Counted from the stretch's first letter, positions 28,084-38,784 are shown. The stretch is 64,000 bases of DNA from Thorsellia kenyensis (GCF_042432445.1 NZ_JBHLXE010000033.1:1-64000); one strand, 5' to 3'. The notes: generated by a model from the letters alone, not told the origin. A program made the numbers and translations.

Positions 28084-28749
28084 GTGATTAGTGTTCCAAA
28101 TTCATTGAATGAACTATTAACCAGAGCTAACTATCTTTCTGGGTATTCAATTTCTACAGTCGCAGATGCATTTAATTTGAGTGTTCCAGCGGACTTAAAG
28201 CGTCATAAAGGATGGATTGGTAATTTTATTGAGCATGTACTAGGTGCCGATGCTGGTAGTAAAGCAATACAGGATTTTACCGAATTAAAAATTGAACTTA
28301 AAACCATTCCTGTAAATGATAAATATTTTCCTTTGGAGACTACATTTGTTTCCTTAGCTCCTTTAACGGGTAATGTAGGTGTGACATGGGATACATCACA
28401 TGTTCGTAATAAACTACAGCGGGTACTGTGGATGCCAATTCAGGGGAATAGAGATATTCCTATTAAAGATAGACTTATTGGTAAACCTATACTTTGGGAA
28501 CCTTCACTACAAGAGAGCATCACTTTAAAAAAAGATTGGGAAGAACTCACAGAATTAATTACGCTTGGACAATTCGACAAGATCAATGCCGCTATTGGTG
28601 AAGTTTTGCAATTACGCCCTAAAGGGGCAAACAGAAAATCTAGAACTCATGCTTATGATAGTTCTGGCAAATTGATAAACACACTTCCTTTAGGTTTTTA
28701 TCTTCGTACAGGATTTACTGGAAATATTCTTCAAAAAAATAAAATGTAG
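28084..28749 (+). CDS. mutH: DNA mismatch repair endonuclease MutH
   Basis: 221 residues. It nicks the unmethylated strand at hemimethylated GATC sites once activated by MutS and MutL. The catalytic core is visible: DFTELKIELKTIPV contains the Asp and the ExK motif, and KRHKGWIGNFIEHVLGADAGSKAIQDF, GVTWDTSHVRNKLQRVLWMP and LRPKGANRKSRT match E. coli MutH. I chose GTG at 28084, because AAGGAG lies at ideal spacing; the in-frame TTG at 28063 lies upstream of that site. Its presence implies Dam methylation in this organism. Confidence 0.96.
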   Translation: MISVPNSLNELLTRANYLSGYSISTVADAFNLSVPADLKRHKGWIGNFIEHVLGADAGSKAIQDFTELKIELKTIPVNDKYFPLETTFVSLAPLTGNVGVTWDTSHVRNKLQRVLWMPIQGNRDIPIKDRLIGKPILWEPSLQESITLKKDWEELTELITLGQFDKINAAIGEVLQLRPKGANRKSRTHAYDSSGKLINTLPLGFYLRTGFTGNILQKNKM

Positions 28750-29463
28750 TGATAGCTAATGGAAATCAATGTGACAGTGTTGGTAATACCGAAGGCCCTC
28801 TAAATGAACAGTTGGAAAATATCTGCACCTGCAACTTGATGTAACTTTAGTATATGTGAGAAGTTGTAGATTTTGCCTAACTGTGCATCTGATGTGAATA
28901 CTTCTTTAAACTCGTATTAATTTATTGAGATATTCATCCTCATGTTAGTAACATAAACCCATCGAATCAAGACTTTGAAAATACATGAGGTAAAGATTTG
29001 AGCTTGGATCTTTGTTTAATTGATGTTTTATAAAAATTCAAAGGAGTTTAAATCACAATTAGATAGATAACCAGCTAGTCTATGTAAATAGTAATTCATT
29101 TAAGATAATATTGACTAATGGAGTCTGCACTGTACTCATCGGGGTTAAAAAAAATAAATTCACGAGAGCCCGAAATAAACGTCTAGATAATTGATACGTT
29201 CCTCCTTTTAGCAGGTATAAAAAATCAGTCATATGCTATTTTGTAGCACTTAAAAAAGAAAAGATGGCTTTACCTTTGCTAAATGTTCCCTTTGAATTCG
29301 ATTACTTTAACCGGTGAAAGTCTTAAAATAAATTAGATGATTATCGATGATCTTTTTAAAGTTTTACGTTAAAATCAATTTTTAATTCTCCAAGTTTGCA
29401 TTCTCGTTGCAACTTTTTAAAAGTATTTAATTTCGCCTTAAATAAGGCTTAAATGGGTTTATT
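28750..29463. other. Gap upstream of the TrpY/TrpZ-type ABC genes
   Basis: About 710 bp without an intact gene. It has one CCTGCAACTTGA repeat arm (28828-28839) and a 14-bp TACTCATCGGGGTT word also found near 24226. I looked for a substrate-binding protein gene, expected before this type of permease, and found none. Confidence 0.5.
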
Positions 29464-30402
29464 ATGTTTGATTTGAATTTTTTAGGCTTAAGTCTATTCA
29501 GTTTTGCAGGCGCAATTGAGATTGGTTTAATCTATTCTCTGGTTGCGTTGGGTGTTTTTATCTCTTTTCGAATTCTAGACTTCCCGGATTTAACAGTGGA
29601 TGGTAGCTTTCCCTTAGGTGGTGCAGTGGGTGCTGTCATGATTGTATTAGGGTTTAATCCTTTTACCGCTTGTTTAGGGGCAATTGTAGCAGGATGTTTA
29701 GCGGGCCTAGTCACTGCTTGGCTTAATGTTAAATTAAATATATTGCCACTACTGGCTAGTATCCTCGTGATGACAGCTCTCTATTCAGTGAATTTAAGAA
29801 TTATGGGGGGACCTAATATTCCACTCCTTAACCAAGAATCTGTTTTTTCGTTAGCGAATATTTTTGGAATGAAAGAGTTCTTATTTAAGCCTATATTTTT
29901 ATTAGTCGTTGTTATCATTGTTAAAATTCTTATCGACTATTTTTTCAAGTCAAATTTAGGGTTAGCCATACGTGCTACGGGTGTAAATGCAAAAATGGCT
30001 CGCGCACATGGTGTAAATACTAACATTACGGTGCTTCTAGGCATGGCTATTTCAAATGGCCTTGTTGCTTTGGCAGGCGCCCTTTTTGTTCAAAGTAACG
30101 GAAGTGCCAATGATTCAATGACAGGAACTATTGTTATAGGATTAGCAGCTGTAATCCTGGGTGAAAACTTATTGCCTGGAAGACGACTATGGATAACGAC
30201 TCTTGCTGTGATTGTTGGTGCGGTTGTTTACCGTATTTTTGTTGCTCTTGCTTTGAATGCATCATTTCTCCCTAAATTTTTGCAATTACAAGCACAAGAT
30301 TTAAGTCTTATCACTGCGTTTTTGGTTGCTGTAGCCTTAGTTTTACCTCAACTCAAAATTAAGTCCAAATTGGCCTTGCTCTTTAAATCTTCTAAAGGAT
30401 AA
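29464..30402 (+). CDS. ABC transporter permease, TrpY/COG4120-like
   Basis: 312-residue inner-membrane protein of the branched-chain-amino-acid-type permease superfamily, with about nine hydrophobic helices. Recognisable segments are GLIYSLVALGVFISFRILDFPDLTVDGSFPLGGAV, LGLAIRATGVNAKMARAHGVN and the coupling region near GLAAVILGENLLPGRR. Homologues sit next to COG2984 binding proteins and transport amino acids such as tryptophan or tyrosine in Gram-positives; the substrate here is unknown. The ATPase gene starts 4 bp after its stop. No binding-protein gene accompanies it in the window. Confidence 0.85.
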   Translation: MFDLNFLGLSLFSFAGAIEIGLIYSLVALGVFISFRILDFPDLTVDGSFPLGGAVGAVMIVLGFNPFTACLGAIVAGCLAGLVTAWLNVKLNILPLLASILVMTALYSVNLRIMGGPNIPLLNQESVFSLANIFGMKEFLFKPIFLLVVVIIVKILIDYFFKSNLGLAIRATGVNAKMARAHGVNTNITVLLGMAISNGLVALAGALFVQSNGSANDSMTGTIVIGLAAVILGENLLPGRRLWITTLAVIVGAVVYRIFVALALNASFLPKFLQLQAQDLSLITAFLVAVALVLPQLKIKSKLALLFKSSKG

Positions 30403-30406
30403 TCCC

Positions 30407-31204
30407 ATGTTAGACGCGAATAACTTAACGTTAACATTTAATAAAAACACACCAATAGAAACTAAAGCACTTAGAGGTCTAACACTAAACATACCTCAGG
30501 GCCAGTTCGTAACTGTTATCGGCTCAAACGGCGCAGGAAAATCCACTTTCTTAAATGCCATCTCCGGAGAACAAAAAGTAGATAGTGGAACAATTAAAAT
30601 CGATGGCCAGGATGTGACTAAAAAAAACAGCTGGCAAAGAAGTGAGTCAGTAGCCAGAGTGTTCCAAGATCCTATGGCCGGCACCTGTGAAAGATTAACT
30701 ATTGAAGAAAATCTTGCACTTGCATCAGCTAGAAATCAATCCAGAGGATTGAGTCCTGCAAGTAACCATACACTTCGTAAAGAATTTAAAAAAATCCTTT
30801 CTCGCTTAGAACTTAATTTAGAAAATAGATTATCAGATAGAATAGGATTGCTTTCTGGAGGACAACGACAAGCCATAAGTCTTCTTATGGCGACAATGCG
30901 CCCCTCTAAAATTTTATTACTCGATGAACATACAGCGGCTCTAGATCCTAAAACCGCAGCATTCGTTCTTGCTTTAACGGATAGTATTGTAAATGAAAGT
31001 GGCCTTACGACGATGATGGTAACTCATAGTATGAGGCAAGCATTAGATCATGGTCATAGAACGATTATGCTTCATCAAGGCAAAGTTGTGCTCGACGTAG
31101 CCGGAGAGGATCGCAAAGGACTCACGGTAAATGATTTATTGCAGATGTTTGAAAAAGTAAGGGGTGAAACACTTGATGATGACAGTCTTTTATTAAGTAA
31201 TTAA
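30407..31204 (+). CDS. ABC transporter ATPase, TrpZ/COG1101-like
   Basis: 265 residues. Walker A is GSNGAGKST, the signature motif is LLSGGQRQAISL, Walker B is ILLLDEHTAALDP, and the switch histidine is in MVTHSM. Variants such as VARVFQDPMAGTCERLTIEENLALA are characteristic of ATPases paired with COG4120 permeases. It energises transport by the permease encoded 4 bp upstream. Confidence 0.9.
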   Translation: MLDANNLTLTFNKNTPIETKALRGLTLNIPQGQFVTVIGSNGAGKSTFLNAISGEQKVDSGTIKIDGQDVTKKNSWQRSESVARVFQDPMAGTCERLTIEENLALASARNQSRGLSPASNHTLRKEFKKILSRLELNLENRLSDRIGLLSGGQRQAISLLMATMRPSKILLLDEHTAALDPKTAAFVLALTDSIVNESGLTTMMVTHSMRQALDHGHRTIMLHQGKVVLDVAGEDRKGLTVNDLLQMFEKVRGETLDDDSLLLSN

Positions 31205-31251
31205 ATGTTCTAAACATCCCATTTTACATTTTGAAATATAAGGAGTCTGAA

Positions 31252-32715
31252 ATGAAAATTAATCGCATCAGCCTAAAAAAAATCACTTTTTCACTTGGTA
31301 TCATGGGCTTATTACTTAATCCATTCATCGTTTTTTCTCAAAACCAGCAGCTGCCTGAAATTGGTACTGCTGCGACTAGCACGCTCAGTCAAGATCAAGA
31401 AAATGAGATGGGTGACTTTTATATTCGCTTGCTAAGGGCTAACACCCCATTAATTTATGACCCGACGTTAACCGCTTACATTAATCAGTTAGGTAATAAA
31501 CTAGCTAGTCATGCAGACAGTAATAATGCAAATTTTACATTTCATTTAGTCAAAAATGATGATATCAACGCCTTTGCTTTTTTCGGTGGACATATTGTTT
31601 TGCACTCAGCTCTATTTAGAGAAACTAACGATGAAAATGAACTGGCTTCAGTCGTAGCACATGAAATTGTCCACGTTACCCAGCGCCATTTAGCGAGAGC
31701 GATGGAAGATGAAAAAAGAAAAGCTCCCCTGACTTGGGCTGGTGTATTAGGAGGCGTACTTATTGGTATGTCAAATCCTAATGCGGGAATGGCTACAGTG
31801 ACTGGTAGTATGGCCAGTAGTCAACAATCAAGATTAACTTTTACACAAAGCAATGAGCGAGAAGCAGATAATATCGGAGTAAACATCCTACAAAAGGCTG
31901 GTTTTGACGCCAGAGGAATGAATAATTTCATGCAAAAAATGGCTGATAATGCTAGGTTTACCAGTAAACCACCAGAGATTTTATTGACACATCCATTACC
32001 CGACAGTCGTCTTGCTGATGCTAGAAGTAGACTTTATCAATTACCTGAACAAGATAGACCTTCATCCGAAGATTATTATTTTGCTAAAGCAAAAGTACTC
32101 GCTATTTATGCAGGCAATAATCCACAGAATAAAACTGCTTTTGATACACTAGCACAAGGTTCCGTAGCTTCGCAAAATGCCCATAGCTATGGTTCAGCCC
32201 TTAAATTAATGGACAAGAATCAATTTGCAAAAGCCTATGATATTTTGAATCCTATGTATCAAGCATCACCTACAAATTTATGGTTTGTTGATGCGATGAC
32301 AGATATTGATATTGGCCTTGGAGAAAGTCAAAGGGCTGTTACTAGAATAGAATCACTTCTTAAAACACCTTCATTGCGGAGTAATCATATCTTACAAATT
32401 AATTTGGCTAACGCCTATTTATCGCAAAAACAATATGCAAAAGCCAATCAGTTATTATTTCAAATAGCCCGTCAGACACCAGACGATCCTAATATTTGGC
32501 AATTACTTGCGCAGAGTGCAGCTAAAATACATAATCGTTCATTGGAATTGCAGGCAAGAGCTGAAAATTATGCTTTAAGAAGTGATTTATCAGGAGCGAT
32601 CACACTGTTGAAGCAATCTTTAACTTATGAGCAAAGTAAAAATGATAAAGCAAGGGCTCAAGCAAGAATTAATCAGTTAATAGCTCTAGAATCCAGATTT
32701 AAAAAATTTAGATAA
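31252..32715 (+). CDS. bepA: Outer-membrane assembly metalloprotease/chaperone BepA
   Basis: 487 residues. A signal peptide (ITFSLGIMGLLLNPFIVFS) precedes an M48 metallopeptidase domain with the HEIVHVTQRH zinc motif at about residues 137-146 and the third ligand in SNEREADNIG. A C-terminal TPR region (from about 280) follows. In E. coli, BepA acts in the periplasm on LptD and BAM-stalled substrates. AAGGAG precedes the ATG at 31252; an upstream TTG at 31231 lies before that site. It follows the ABC genes by 47 bp, but a functional link is doubtful. Confidence 0.94.
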   Translation: MKINRISLKKITFSLGIMGLLLNPFIVFSQNQQLPEIGTAATSTLSQDQENEMGDFYIRLLRANTPLIYDPTLTAYINQLGNKLASHADSNNANFTFHLVKNDDINAFAFFGGHIVLHSALFRETNDENELASVVAHEIVHVTQRHLARAMEDEKRKAPLTWAGVLGGVLIGMSNPNAGMATVTGSMASSQQSRLTFTQSNEREADNIGVNILQKAGFDARGMNNFMQKMADNARFTSKPPEILLTHPLPDSRLADARSRLYQLPEQDRPSSEDYYFAKAKVLAIYAGNNPQNKTAFDTLAQGSVASQNAHSYGSALKLMDKNQFAKAYDILNPMYQASPTNLWFVDAMTDIDIGLGESQRAVTRIESLLKTPSLRSNHILQINLANAYLSQKQYAKANQLLFQIARQTPDDPNIWQLLAQSAAKIHNRSLELQARAENYALRSDLSGAITLLKQSLTYEQSKNDKARAQARINQLIALESRFKKFR

Positions 32716-32884
32716 GCAGTAAAGTAATGCTATTATTTCAACACCAGCAGAAAAATACTACTTTAAACCTCATATCAAAGAACTCGAGTATTCTTTACTT
32801 AAGTTCTAACAAAGAAATAAGACTATAATTTAAATTGTTTTCTTACTACTTACATTCATGTTTGATATTTAGACTACAATTATC

Positions 32885-32918
32885 TATCTGTGACACATTT
32901 TTACTGGTGTCACAGATA
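32885..32918. terminator. Hairpin between convergent bepA and pepN
   Basis: A perfect 12-bp stem, tatctgtgacac (32885-32896) and gtgtcacagata (32907-32918), around a 10-nt loop. It sits 7 bp beyond the pepN stop on the minus strand. It is short on U residues but well placed for convergent termination. Confidence 0.65.
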
Positions 32919-32925
32919 ATAATAT

Positions 32926-35685
32926 CTAAATTAATAATGCACTAGAGATTTTTTCTTGTAAATCTTTAGATAAATTATCTAATTTTGCCAACGCTTCTAA
33001 AGCATTTTTCATCAAAAATGATTGTTCCCCGCCAAAACGCTTGAAATGTAATAAAGGCTCAATCAACCTTGAAGCCACTTGTGGATTTGTAGTATTTAGT
33101 GTAGTTAAAACTTCAACTAAAAACTGATATCCCTCTCCATCATTTGCATGAAATCCTTGGTGATTATACTGACTAAATACTCCAACTAATGCTCTGATGC
33201 GATTAGGATTTTGCATTGAAAATGCTTGATGATTCATTAATGCTCTTACTTGAGTCAATACATTCTTATCTCTTGATAATGCTTGAGCTGATAGCCATTT
33301 ATCCATTGCTAAACTTTCTTCAAAATACATATGTTCAAAAGTATCTAAAAGTTCTTTTCGACAAGGAAGTTGACATTGCACTGCTATATTAAGTGCCGCT
33401 ATTCTATCTGTCATATTATCTTTATTAAAATGCAGTTTTACTAAATTATCTATGATAGTAAGAGAAAGTTGATTAATTGAGTCGTCATCCTCTCCCATCG
33501 TACAGTCTTTAATTTGATGATAGTAGTTTAAATGTGCTTTAATTTCAGAATCAAGTACCACACCATATGCTATATATCTTAGTGATAGATTGACAAATCC
33601 ACGCTGCGCTGCATCTTTTGCATTTATTTGATAATTTTCTAGTCGGTACCGATGGAATAGTGCCAAAAATTCATCTTCTAATGCAAATCCTAACTGACTT
33701 TGTATTGAGAGTAGAGTTTTATCTATGAGCAACGGATTAGCCACATCAAACCATTGTATTACTTCACTTACTGTAGGTAGAGTTAATAATTCGGTTGCTA
33801 ATCCTACATCAAGGTTTACATCCAGAAGCACGCCTTTAAAAATAGTGATTAAAGATTCAGGGATTACGTACGGTTTGCCCTGCTCTGCACTTCTCAAGGC
33901 ATCTTTAATAATCGTTGAAAAAATCTTCTGTCCTGCATCCCATCTCTCAAATGCATTAACGGCATTTTGCATTAACATCAACAGCTGTGAATGGGTATAG
34001 GCGTAATGAAGCTTAATCGGTGCACTAAAATCCCTCAAAAAAGTTACAGTGGGTTTGGTATTTAATCCAGTGAATGTAAATACCTGACTTTTTTGCGTTA
34101 CAAGTAATAATTTACTTTGAGATATATAAGATTCTTGTGTTGCTCCTTTTGGGTTTATAGCAATCTGCTCTCCTTTTTCATCATAAAAATCAATTACTAG
34201 AGGGATCATCATTGGTTGCTTATTGATTTGATCATTCGTATCAGGAATGTGTTGAGTGATTGTCATTTGATAAACACCAGAATTTTCATCAAATGAGTCA
34301 ACTACATTCACTTCTGGAGTACCTGCTTGGCTATACCATAATTCGAATTGAGACAAATCTAATTTACGTCCAGCATTTATTAATGCTTGTTGCATTGCAT
34401 TTAAAAAATCAACGCATGTTACCGCTTGGCCATCATGCCTAGCTATATAAATTTTCATCCCTTCTTGGAATAATGCTTCTCCAAGTAAAGTATGGAGCAT
34501 CCTGATGATTTCAGCACCTTTTTCATAAACTGTAACAGTATAAAAATTATTCATCTCCAGCACTTTATCTGGTCTTATTGGATGAGCCATAGGACCTGCA
34601 TCTTCCGCAAATTGCACAGTACGAAGAAGTCTTACATCATTAATCCTTTTAAGCGATCTATTGCCCATATCAGCACTAAATTCTTGATCACGAAAGACAG
34701 TCAGGCCTTCTTTTAAACTGAGTTGAAACCAATCACGGCAGGTGACACGATTTCCTGTCCAATTATGAAAGTATTCATGCCCGATAACCGCTTCAATATT
34801 TTGATAATCTATATCTGTTGCCGTATCTCTTTTGGCCAGAACAAATTTAGAATTAAATATATTTAATCCTTTATTTTCCATAGCTCCCATATTAAAGAAA
34901 TCAACAGCAACTATCATATAAATATCTAGATCATACTCTAATGAGAAACGTGTTTCATCCCATTTCATTGAGGCTTTAAGGGATTGCATCGCAAAATCAG
35001 CTTTATCCAAATTTCCTTTATCTACAAAAAGTTGAAGATCAATACTCCTACCACTTCGGGTCAAAAATTTATCTTCAAGCAGATCAAAATCTCCTGCAAC
35101 TAAAGCAAACAGATAAGCTGGTTTTAAAAAGGGATCTTCCCATACGACATAATGTTGATATTCATTTAAAAGCCCAGAATCAATTAAATTTCCATTAGAT
35201 AGCAGATAAGGATATAACGTTTTATCGGCTTCTATGCGAGTTGTAAATTTAGCTAATACATCTGGTCTATCTAAATAATAGGTGATCCGTCTAAAACCTT
35301 CTGCTTCGCACTGAGTACATAAAGCATCACCTGATTGATAAAGTCCCTCAAGAGAAGTATTTGCAGCAGGGGCAATATGATTACGAATTGATAACTCGAA
35401 CTCATCCCCTAACGTTGATAATTTTTCAGCAGGTATAATTAGCTGTTCAGCTGTTTTTGTATATCCTGTGAATATCTCATCGTTAATAATAACTTCGATT
35501 AACTGAATTTGCTCACCATCTAATACTAAATCGCATGGGGCAGAAGTATTTTTTTTTATCCGCATTAAGGAACAAACTTGCGTTAAATTGGCATCTAATT
35601 GAAATGTTAAATAAACTTCATTGATAAAATAAGAAGGCGCTTGGTAATCCTTTCTATATTTTGGCTGGGATACTTTAGATTGCAT
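32926..35685 (-). CDS. pepN: Aminopeptidase N (M1 family)
   Basis: About 919 residues. It removes N-terminal residues from peptides in the cytoplasm. The GAMENKGLNIFN substrate-binding motif and the zinc motif HEYFHNWTGNR, with the downstream glutamate in KEGLTVFRDQEF, are all present. The C-terminal alpha-solenoid ends with LSKDLQEKISSALLI. I chose ATG 35685, because the protein then starts MQSKVSQPKYRKDY, aligned with E. coli PepN. An ATG at 35811 would add 42 residues without family support. It is about 50 residues longer than the E. coli enzyme. Confidence 0.96.
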   Translation of the reverse strand: MQSKVSQPKYRKDYQAPSYFINEVYLTFQLDANLTQVCSLMRIKKNTSAPCDLVLDGEQIQLIEVIINDEIFTGYTKTAEQLIIPAEKLSTLGDEFELSIRNHIAPAANTSLEGLYQSGDALCTQCEAEGFRRITYYLDRPDVLAKFTTRIEADKTLYPYLLSNGNLIDSGLLNEYQHYVVWEDPFLKPAYLFALVAGDFDLLEDKFLTRSGRSIDLQLFVDKGNLDKADFAMQSLKASMKWDETRFSLEYDLDIYMIVAVDFFNMGAMENKGLNIFNSKFVLAKRDTATDIDYQNIEAVIGHEYFHNWTGNRVTCRDWFQLSLKEGLTVFRDQEFSADMGNRSLKRINDVRLLRTVQFAEDAGPMAHPIRPDKVLEMNNFYTVTVYEKGAEIIRMLHTLLGEALFQEGMKIYIARHDGQAVTCVDFLNAMQQALINAGRKLDLSQFELWYSQAGTPEVNVVDSFDENSGVYQMTITQHIPDTNDQINKQPMMIPLVIDFYDEKGEQIAINPKGATQESYISQSKLLLVTQKSQVFTFTGLNTKPTVTFLRDFSAPIKLHYAYTHSQLLMLMQNAVNAFERWDAGQKIFSTIIKDALRSAEQGKPYVIPESLITIFKGVLLDVNLDVGLATELLTLPTVSEVIQWFDVANPLLIDKTLLSIQSQLGFALEDEFLALFHRYRLENYQINAKDAAQRGFVNLSLRYIAYGVVLDSEIKAHLNYYHQIKDCTMGEDDDSINQLSLTIIDNLVKLHFNKDNMTDRIAALNIAVQCQLPCRKELLDTFEHMYFEESLAMDKWLSAQALSRDKNVLTQVRALMNHQAFSMQNPNRIRALVGVFSQYNHQGFHANDGEGYQFLVEVLTTLNTTNPQVASRLIEPLLHFKRFGGEQSFLMKNALEALAKLDNLSKDLQEKISSALLI

Positions 35686-36095
35686 GACTCTCTCTCTTTT
35701 TAGTGAATTATCCAAATGATAAGAAGGTAATTGATAGAAACTATAAGATAACCTTTTATCTGGTTGGAATTTTCTCGCTGAACTCTTGGTGAATATCTTA
35801 TGATATATCATTTGATATTCGTTTGTATTATTGTAACAGGCATTCTCTTAGCACTGCGTTTAAATGAAATATAGGTCCATTTTGTCAGCTTATTGTAACA
35901 TACCCACCTGTAGATGAAATGAGTTGTCTACTCTTATTGTGACTTTAACTGACTTGATTTATTTTTTTGCACAATAACATGAATTTTAGTTCTAATAGAT
36001 GAAATTAAGTTATTTCACATTCTTCGCCTAATTTCCTATAGTCATTCGAACATCAATTAAATCGATTAATTCATAACAATATACCAGAGGTTTTT
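35686..36095. other. Divergent promoter region between pepN and the peptide ABC operon
   Basis: About 410 bp with no gene. Two copies of a TTATTGTAACA word occur (near 35833 and 35889). They could belong to a regulator site, but the factor cannot be named from sequence. Confidence 0.45.
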
Positions 36096-37700
36096 ATGTC
36101 AAAAAATAAAATTACAACTAAACATTTTCGCAACCTAATTTTATCCTCATTAATAATAAGTGGATTCACTTTCAATTTTGCATATGCCAACACACCCAAA
36201 GATACGCTGATTATTGTTCAACCGTTAGATGATATTATCAGTATCGATCCTGCTCAGAGCTTCGAATTATCTAGTATTCAAACACTACCTAGCCTCTATC
36301 AAAAATTAGTTAATGCAAGTCGAGAAAATCCAAATGAACTAGAATTAGACTTAGCAAAAAAATACGATGTAGATCCACAAAATAAAACAATTACATTTTA
36401 TTTGGATGAAAATGCGAATTTTGCGTCCAATAATCCTATCACAGCTGATGATGTAATTTATTCTTTGACACGTGCAGTTAAACTCAACAAGGCACCGGCT
36501 TTTATTTTAGGAGTATTGGGCTATACTCCAGATAATATCGATAGACAATTCACTAAAATAGATGATAAAACCGTTAAATTGCATTGGGAATCAGACATAG
36601 GTGCACCCGTGGTTTTATCCGTGCTTACCTCCCCTATTGCATCAATAGTTGATAGTAAAATAGTCAGTCAAAATGCGAAAGGAAATGATTATGGTAATGA
36701 ATGGCTAAATGCTAATGCAGCTGGAAGTGGTCCTTTCATTCTAAAATCTTACAATCCACAAAGTGCCATCGTTTTTGAAAATAGTCCATTGATATCTAAA
36801 AATGAACCTACATTAAAAACCATCATCATTAAAAATGTACCCGATGCAACAGCTAGAAAGCTTCTACTAGAAAAAAAAGATGCTGATATTGCCCGTAATC
36901 TATCTACAGATCAGTATGCTGAAATTGAACGAACTAAAAGTGCAACCATATTACAATTTCCTTCTGCAGAATTGAATTATATCGCTTTTAATGCGGGCAA
37001 TAGTCAAAATCCTGTACTTAATGATCCCGCACTTTGGGAAGCAAGCAGATATCTTATTGATTATGAAGGGTTAACAAAAACATTATTAAATGGACAATAT
37101 GAAGCTCATCAATCATTTTTACCGAATGGATTTCCTTTTGCTTCTAATGAATTACCTTTCAAATTCGATCCAGAAAAAGCAAAAGAGATCTTAAAGGCTG
37201 CTAATCTCGAAAATATACGCATCAAATTAGATGTAGAAAATAGACCACCTTTTTTACAAATTGGACAAGCCCTGCAGGCTAGTTTTAAGGAAGGTGGCAT
37301 TGACTTAGAATTATTACCTGCTGCAACCAATCAATTGTATGCAAAAATACGAAATAAAGAGCACGAAGCGGCAATTCGCTTCTGGATTCCTGATTATTTC
37401 GATGCACATTCTAATGCCAGTACATTTGCATATTATGATGAAAATGTTTCAAGCACTGCTAAAACCAACGGATGGATAATACCTGAGCTAAGCAAAAAAA
37501 CTGCTCAAGCGGTCCAAACATCTGATAATTCATTGAGAAACAACTTATATAGAGAAATTCAAAATGAAGTTAGAAATAACTCCCCATTCTTATTTTTTAT
37601 CCAAGCCAATAACAGTGTTGCCATCAATCCATCCGTGAAAGGTTATTATCAAGGCCTGAATGCAGATATGGTCTATTACGATAAAATATTGAAAGAATAG
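36096..37700 (+). CDS. Peptide/nickel-type ABC transporter substrate-binding protein
   Basis: 534 residues of the SBP family 5 type. A signal peptide ends near FNFAYA (about residue 31), and the mature protein starts NTPKDTL. Hallmarks are IVQPLDDIISIDPAQSFE, the NPITADDVIYSLTRA motif, NAAGSGPFILKSYNP and the late IRFWIPDYFDAHSNASTF. It captures ligand in the periplasm and delivers it to the two permeases encoded next. It is the first gene of a five-gene operon with order SBP, permease, permease, ATPase, ATPase. The ligand (peptide, metal chelate or other) cannot be assigned. Confidence 0.9.
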   Translation: MSKNKITTKHFRNLILSSLIISGFTFNFAYANTPKDTLIIVQPLDDIISIDPAQSFELSSIQTLPSLYQKLVNASRENPNELELDLAKKYDVDPQNKTITFYLDENANFASNNPITADDVIYSLTRAVKLNKAPAFILGVLGYTPDNIDRQFTKIDDKTVKLHWESDIGAPVVLSVLTSPIASIVDSKIVSQNAKGNDYGNEWLNANAAGSGPFILKSYNPQSAIVFENSPLISKNEPTLKTIIIKNVPDATARKLLLEKKDADIARNLSTDQYAEIERTKSATILQFPSAELNYIAFNAGNSQNPVLNDPALWEASRYLIDYEGLTKTLLNGQYEAHQSFLPNGFPFASNELPFKFDPEKAKEILKAANLENIRIKLDVENRPPFLQIGQALQASFKEGGIDLELLPAATNQLYAKIRNKEHEAAIRFWIPDYFDAHSNASTFAYYDENVSSTAKTNGWIIPELSKKTAQAVQTSDNSLRNNLYREIQNEVRNNSPFLFFIQANNSVAINPSVKGYYQGLNADMVYYDKILKE

Positions 37701-37750
37701 TTATATAGTAACTAATCTCTTTTAACGCTTTAATATAAAGGTAGTAAAGC

Positions 37751-38770
37751 ATGCTAAGCTTATTAAATTTGATTAAAAAATCCTTTTGGCAACTGGGAAT
37801 TTTATGTCTCACCTTACTAGGTTTGCTTGCTTTTACTTTTGCCCTACAACAGGCATCTCCCATTGATCCGATCATCAAAATTGTTGGTGATAAGGCCAGT
37901 GAGGAAACGTATAATCAAGTCAAAACAGAATTAGGCTTGGATAAGCCGTTGGTTGTTCAATTTTATAATTATTTAACTCAGATTCTCTCTGGAGATTTCG
38001 GGATTTCAAATACCAGCCAAAAACCAGTATTAACAGAACTTCTTGAAGTTTTTCCAGCAACTTTAGAAATCACAATTCTCTCCGTAATAATCGGTTCTCT
38101 AATCGGAATAGGTTTAGGATTGCTAAGCGCTCGTCAAGCAAATAATTTTGTAGATAATTTAATTCGTCTTTTCATTTTACCTGGTATCGCTATGCCAGCA
38201 TTTTTACTAGGTGTGATATTTATCACGCTTTTCTATGCTCATCTAGATTGGCTTCCTATTGGTGGTAAATGGTCCATGTCAATTGAATATCAGTTTCCCA
38301 CTGATTTTAGATGGACTCATATCAGTTTAATTGATGGTCTCAGAAGTCCTGTTGAAGGCGCTTTTATGGATGCTATACTTCATCTTACCCTTCCTGTTTC
38401 ATTGCTAAGTTATTTTACCTTATGTACAGTTTGTCGTATGACAAGAAGTGCTGCCCTAGAAGAATTATCCAAAGAGTATGTTGTACTCGCTAAAGTGACA
38501 GGAAATACGAATTGGCAAATTTTATTTAGGCACATTATGCCAAATATAAAAAATTCACTCATTATAATCATCGCATTACATTTTACTCATTTATTGGAAG
38601 GAGCAGTCCTAACAGAAGTCGTTTTTTCATGGCCAGGAATGGGACGCTACCTTAAAGAGGCTTTCTTGGCTAGTAATCATAATGCGATTATTGGCGGGAC
38701 CCTAATTATTGGTGGCTGCTTTATTGCGATAAATATGACAACTGAAAAATTAACAGCGAACTCTAAATGA
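37751..38770 (+). CDS. Peptide/nickel-type ABC transporter permease (DppB-like)
   Basis: 339 residues with six hydrophobic helices. The N-terminal domain (ASPIDPIIKIVGDKASEETYNQVKTELGLDKPLVVQF) and PVLTELLEVFPATLEITILSV are typical of DppB/OppB permeases. The coupling helix is in EYVVLAKVTGNTNWQILFRHIMPN. The gene starts 50 bp after the binding-protein gene. It is longer than E. coli SapB and closer in pattern to Dpp/Ddp permeases. Confidence 0.9.
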   Translation: MLSLLNLIKKSFWQLGILCLTLLGLLAFTFALQQASPIDPIIKIVGDKASEETYNQVKTELGLDKPLVVQFYNYLTQILSGDFGISNTSQKPVLTELLEVFPATLEITILSVIIGSLIGIGLGLLSARQANNFVDNLIRLFILPGIAMPAFLLGVIFITLFYAHLDWLPIGGKWSMSIEYQFPTDFRWTHISLIDGLRSPVEGAFMDAILHLTLPVSLLSYFTLCTVCRMTRSAALEELSKEYVVLAKVTGNTNWQILFRHIMPNIKNSLIIIIALHFTHLLEGAVLTEVVFSWPGMGRYLKEAFLASNHNAIIGGTLIIGGCFIAINMTTEKLTANSK

Positions 38771-38784
38771 TGACTTTATAACTT

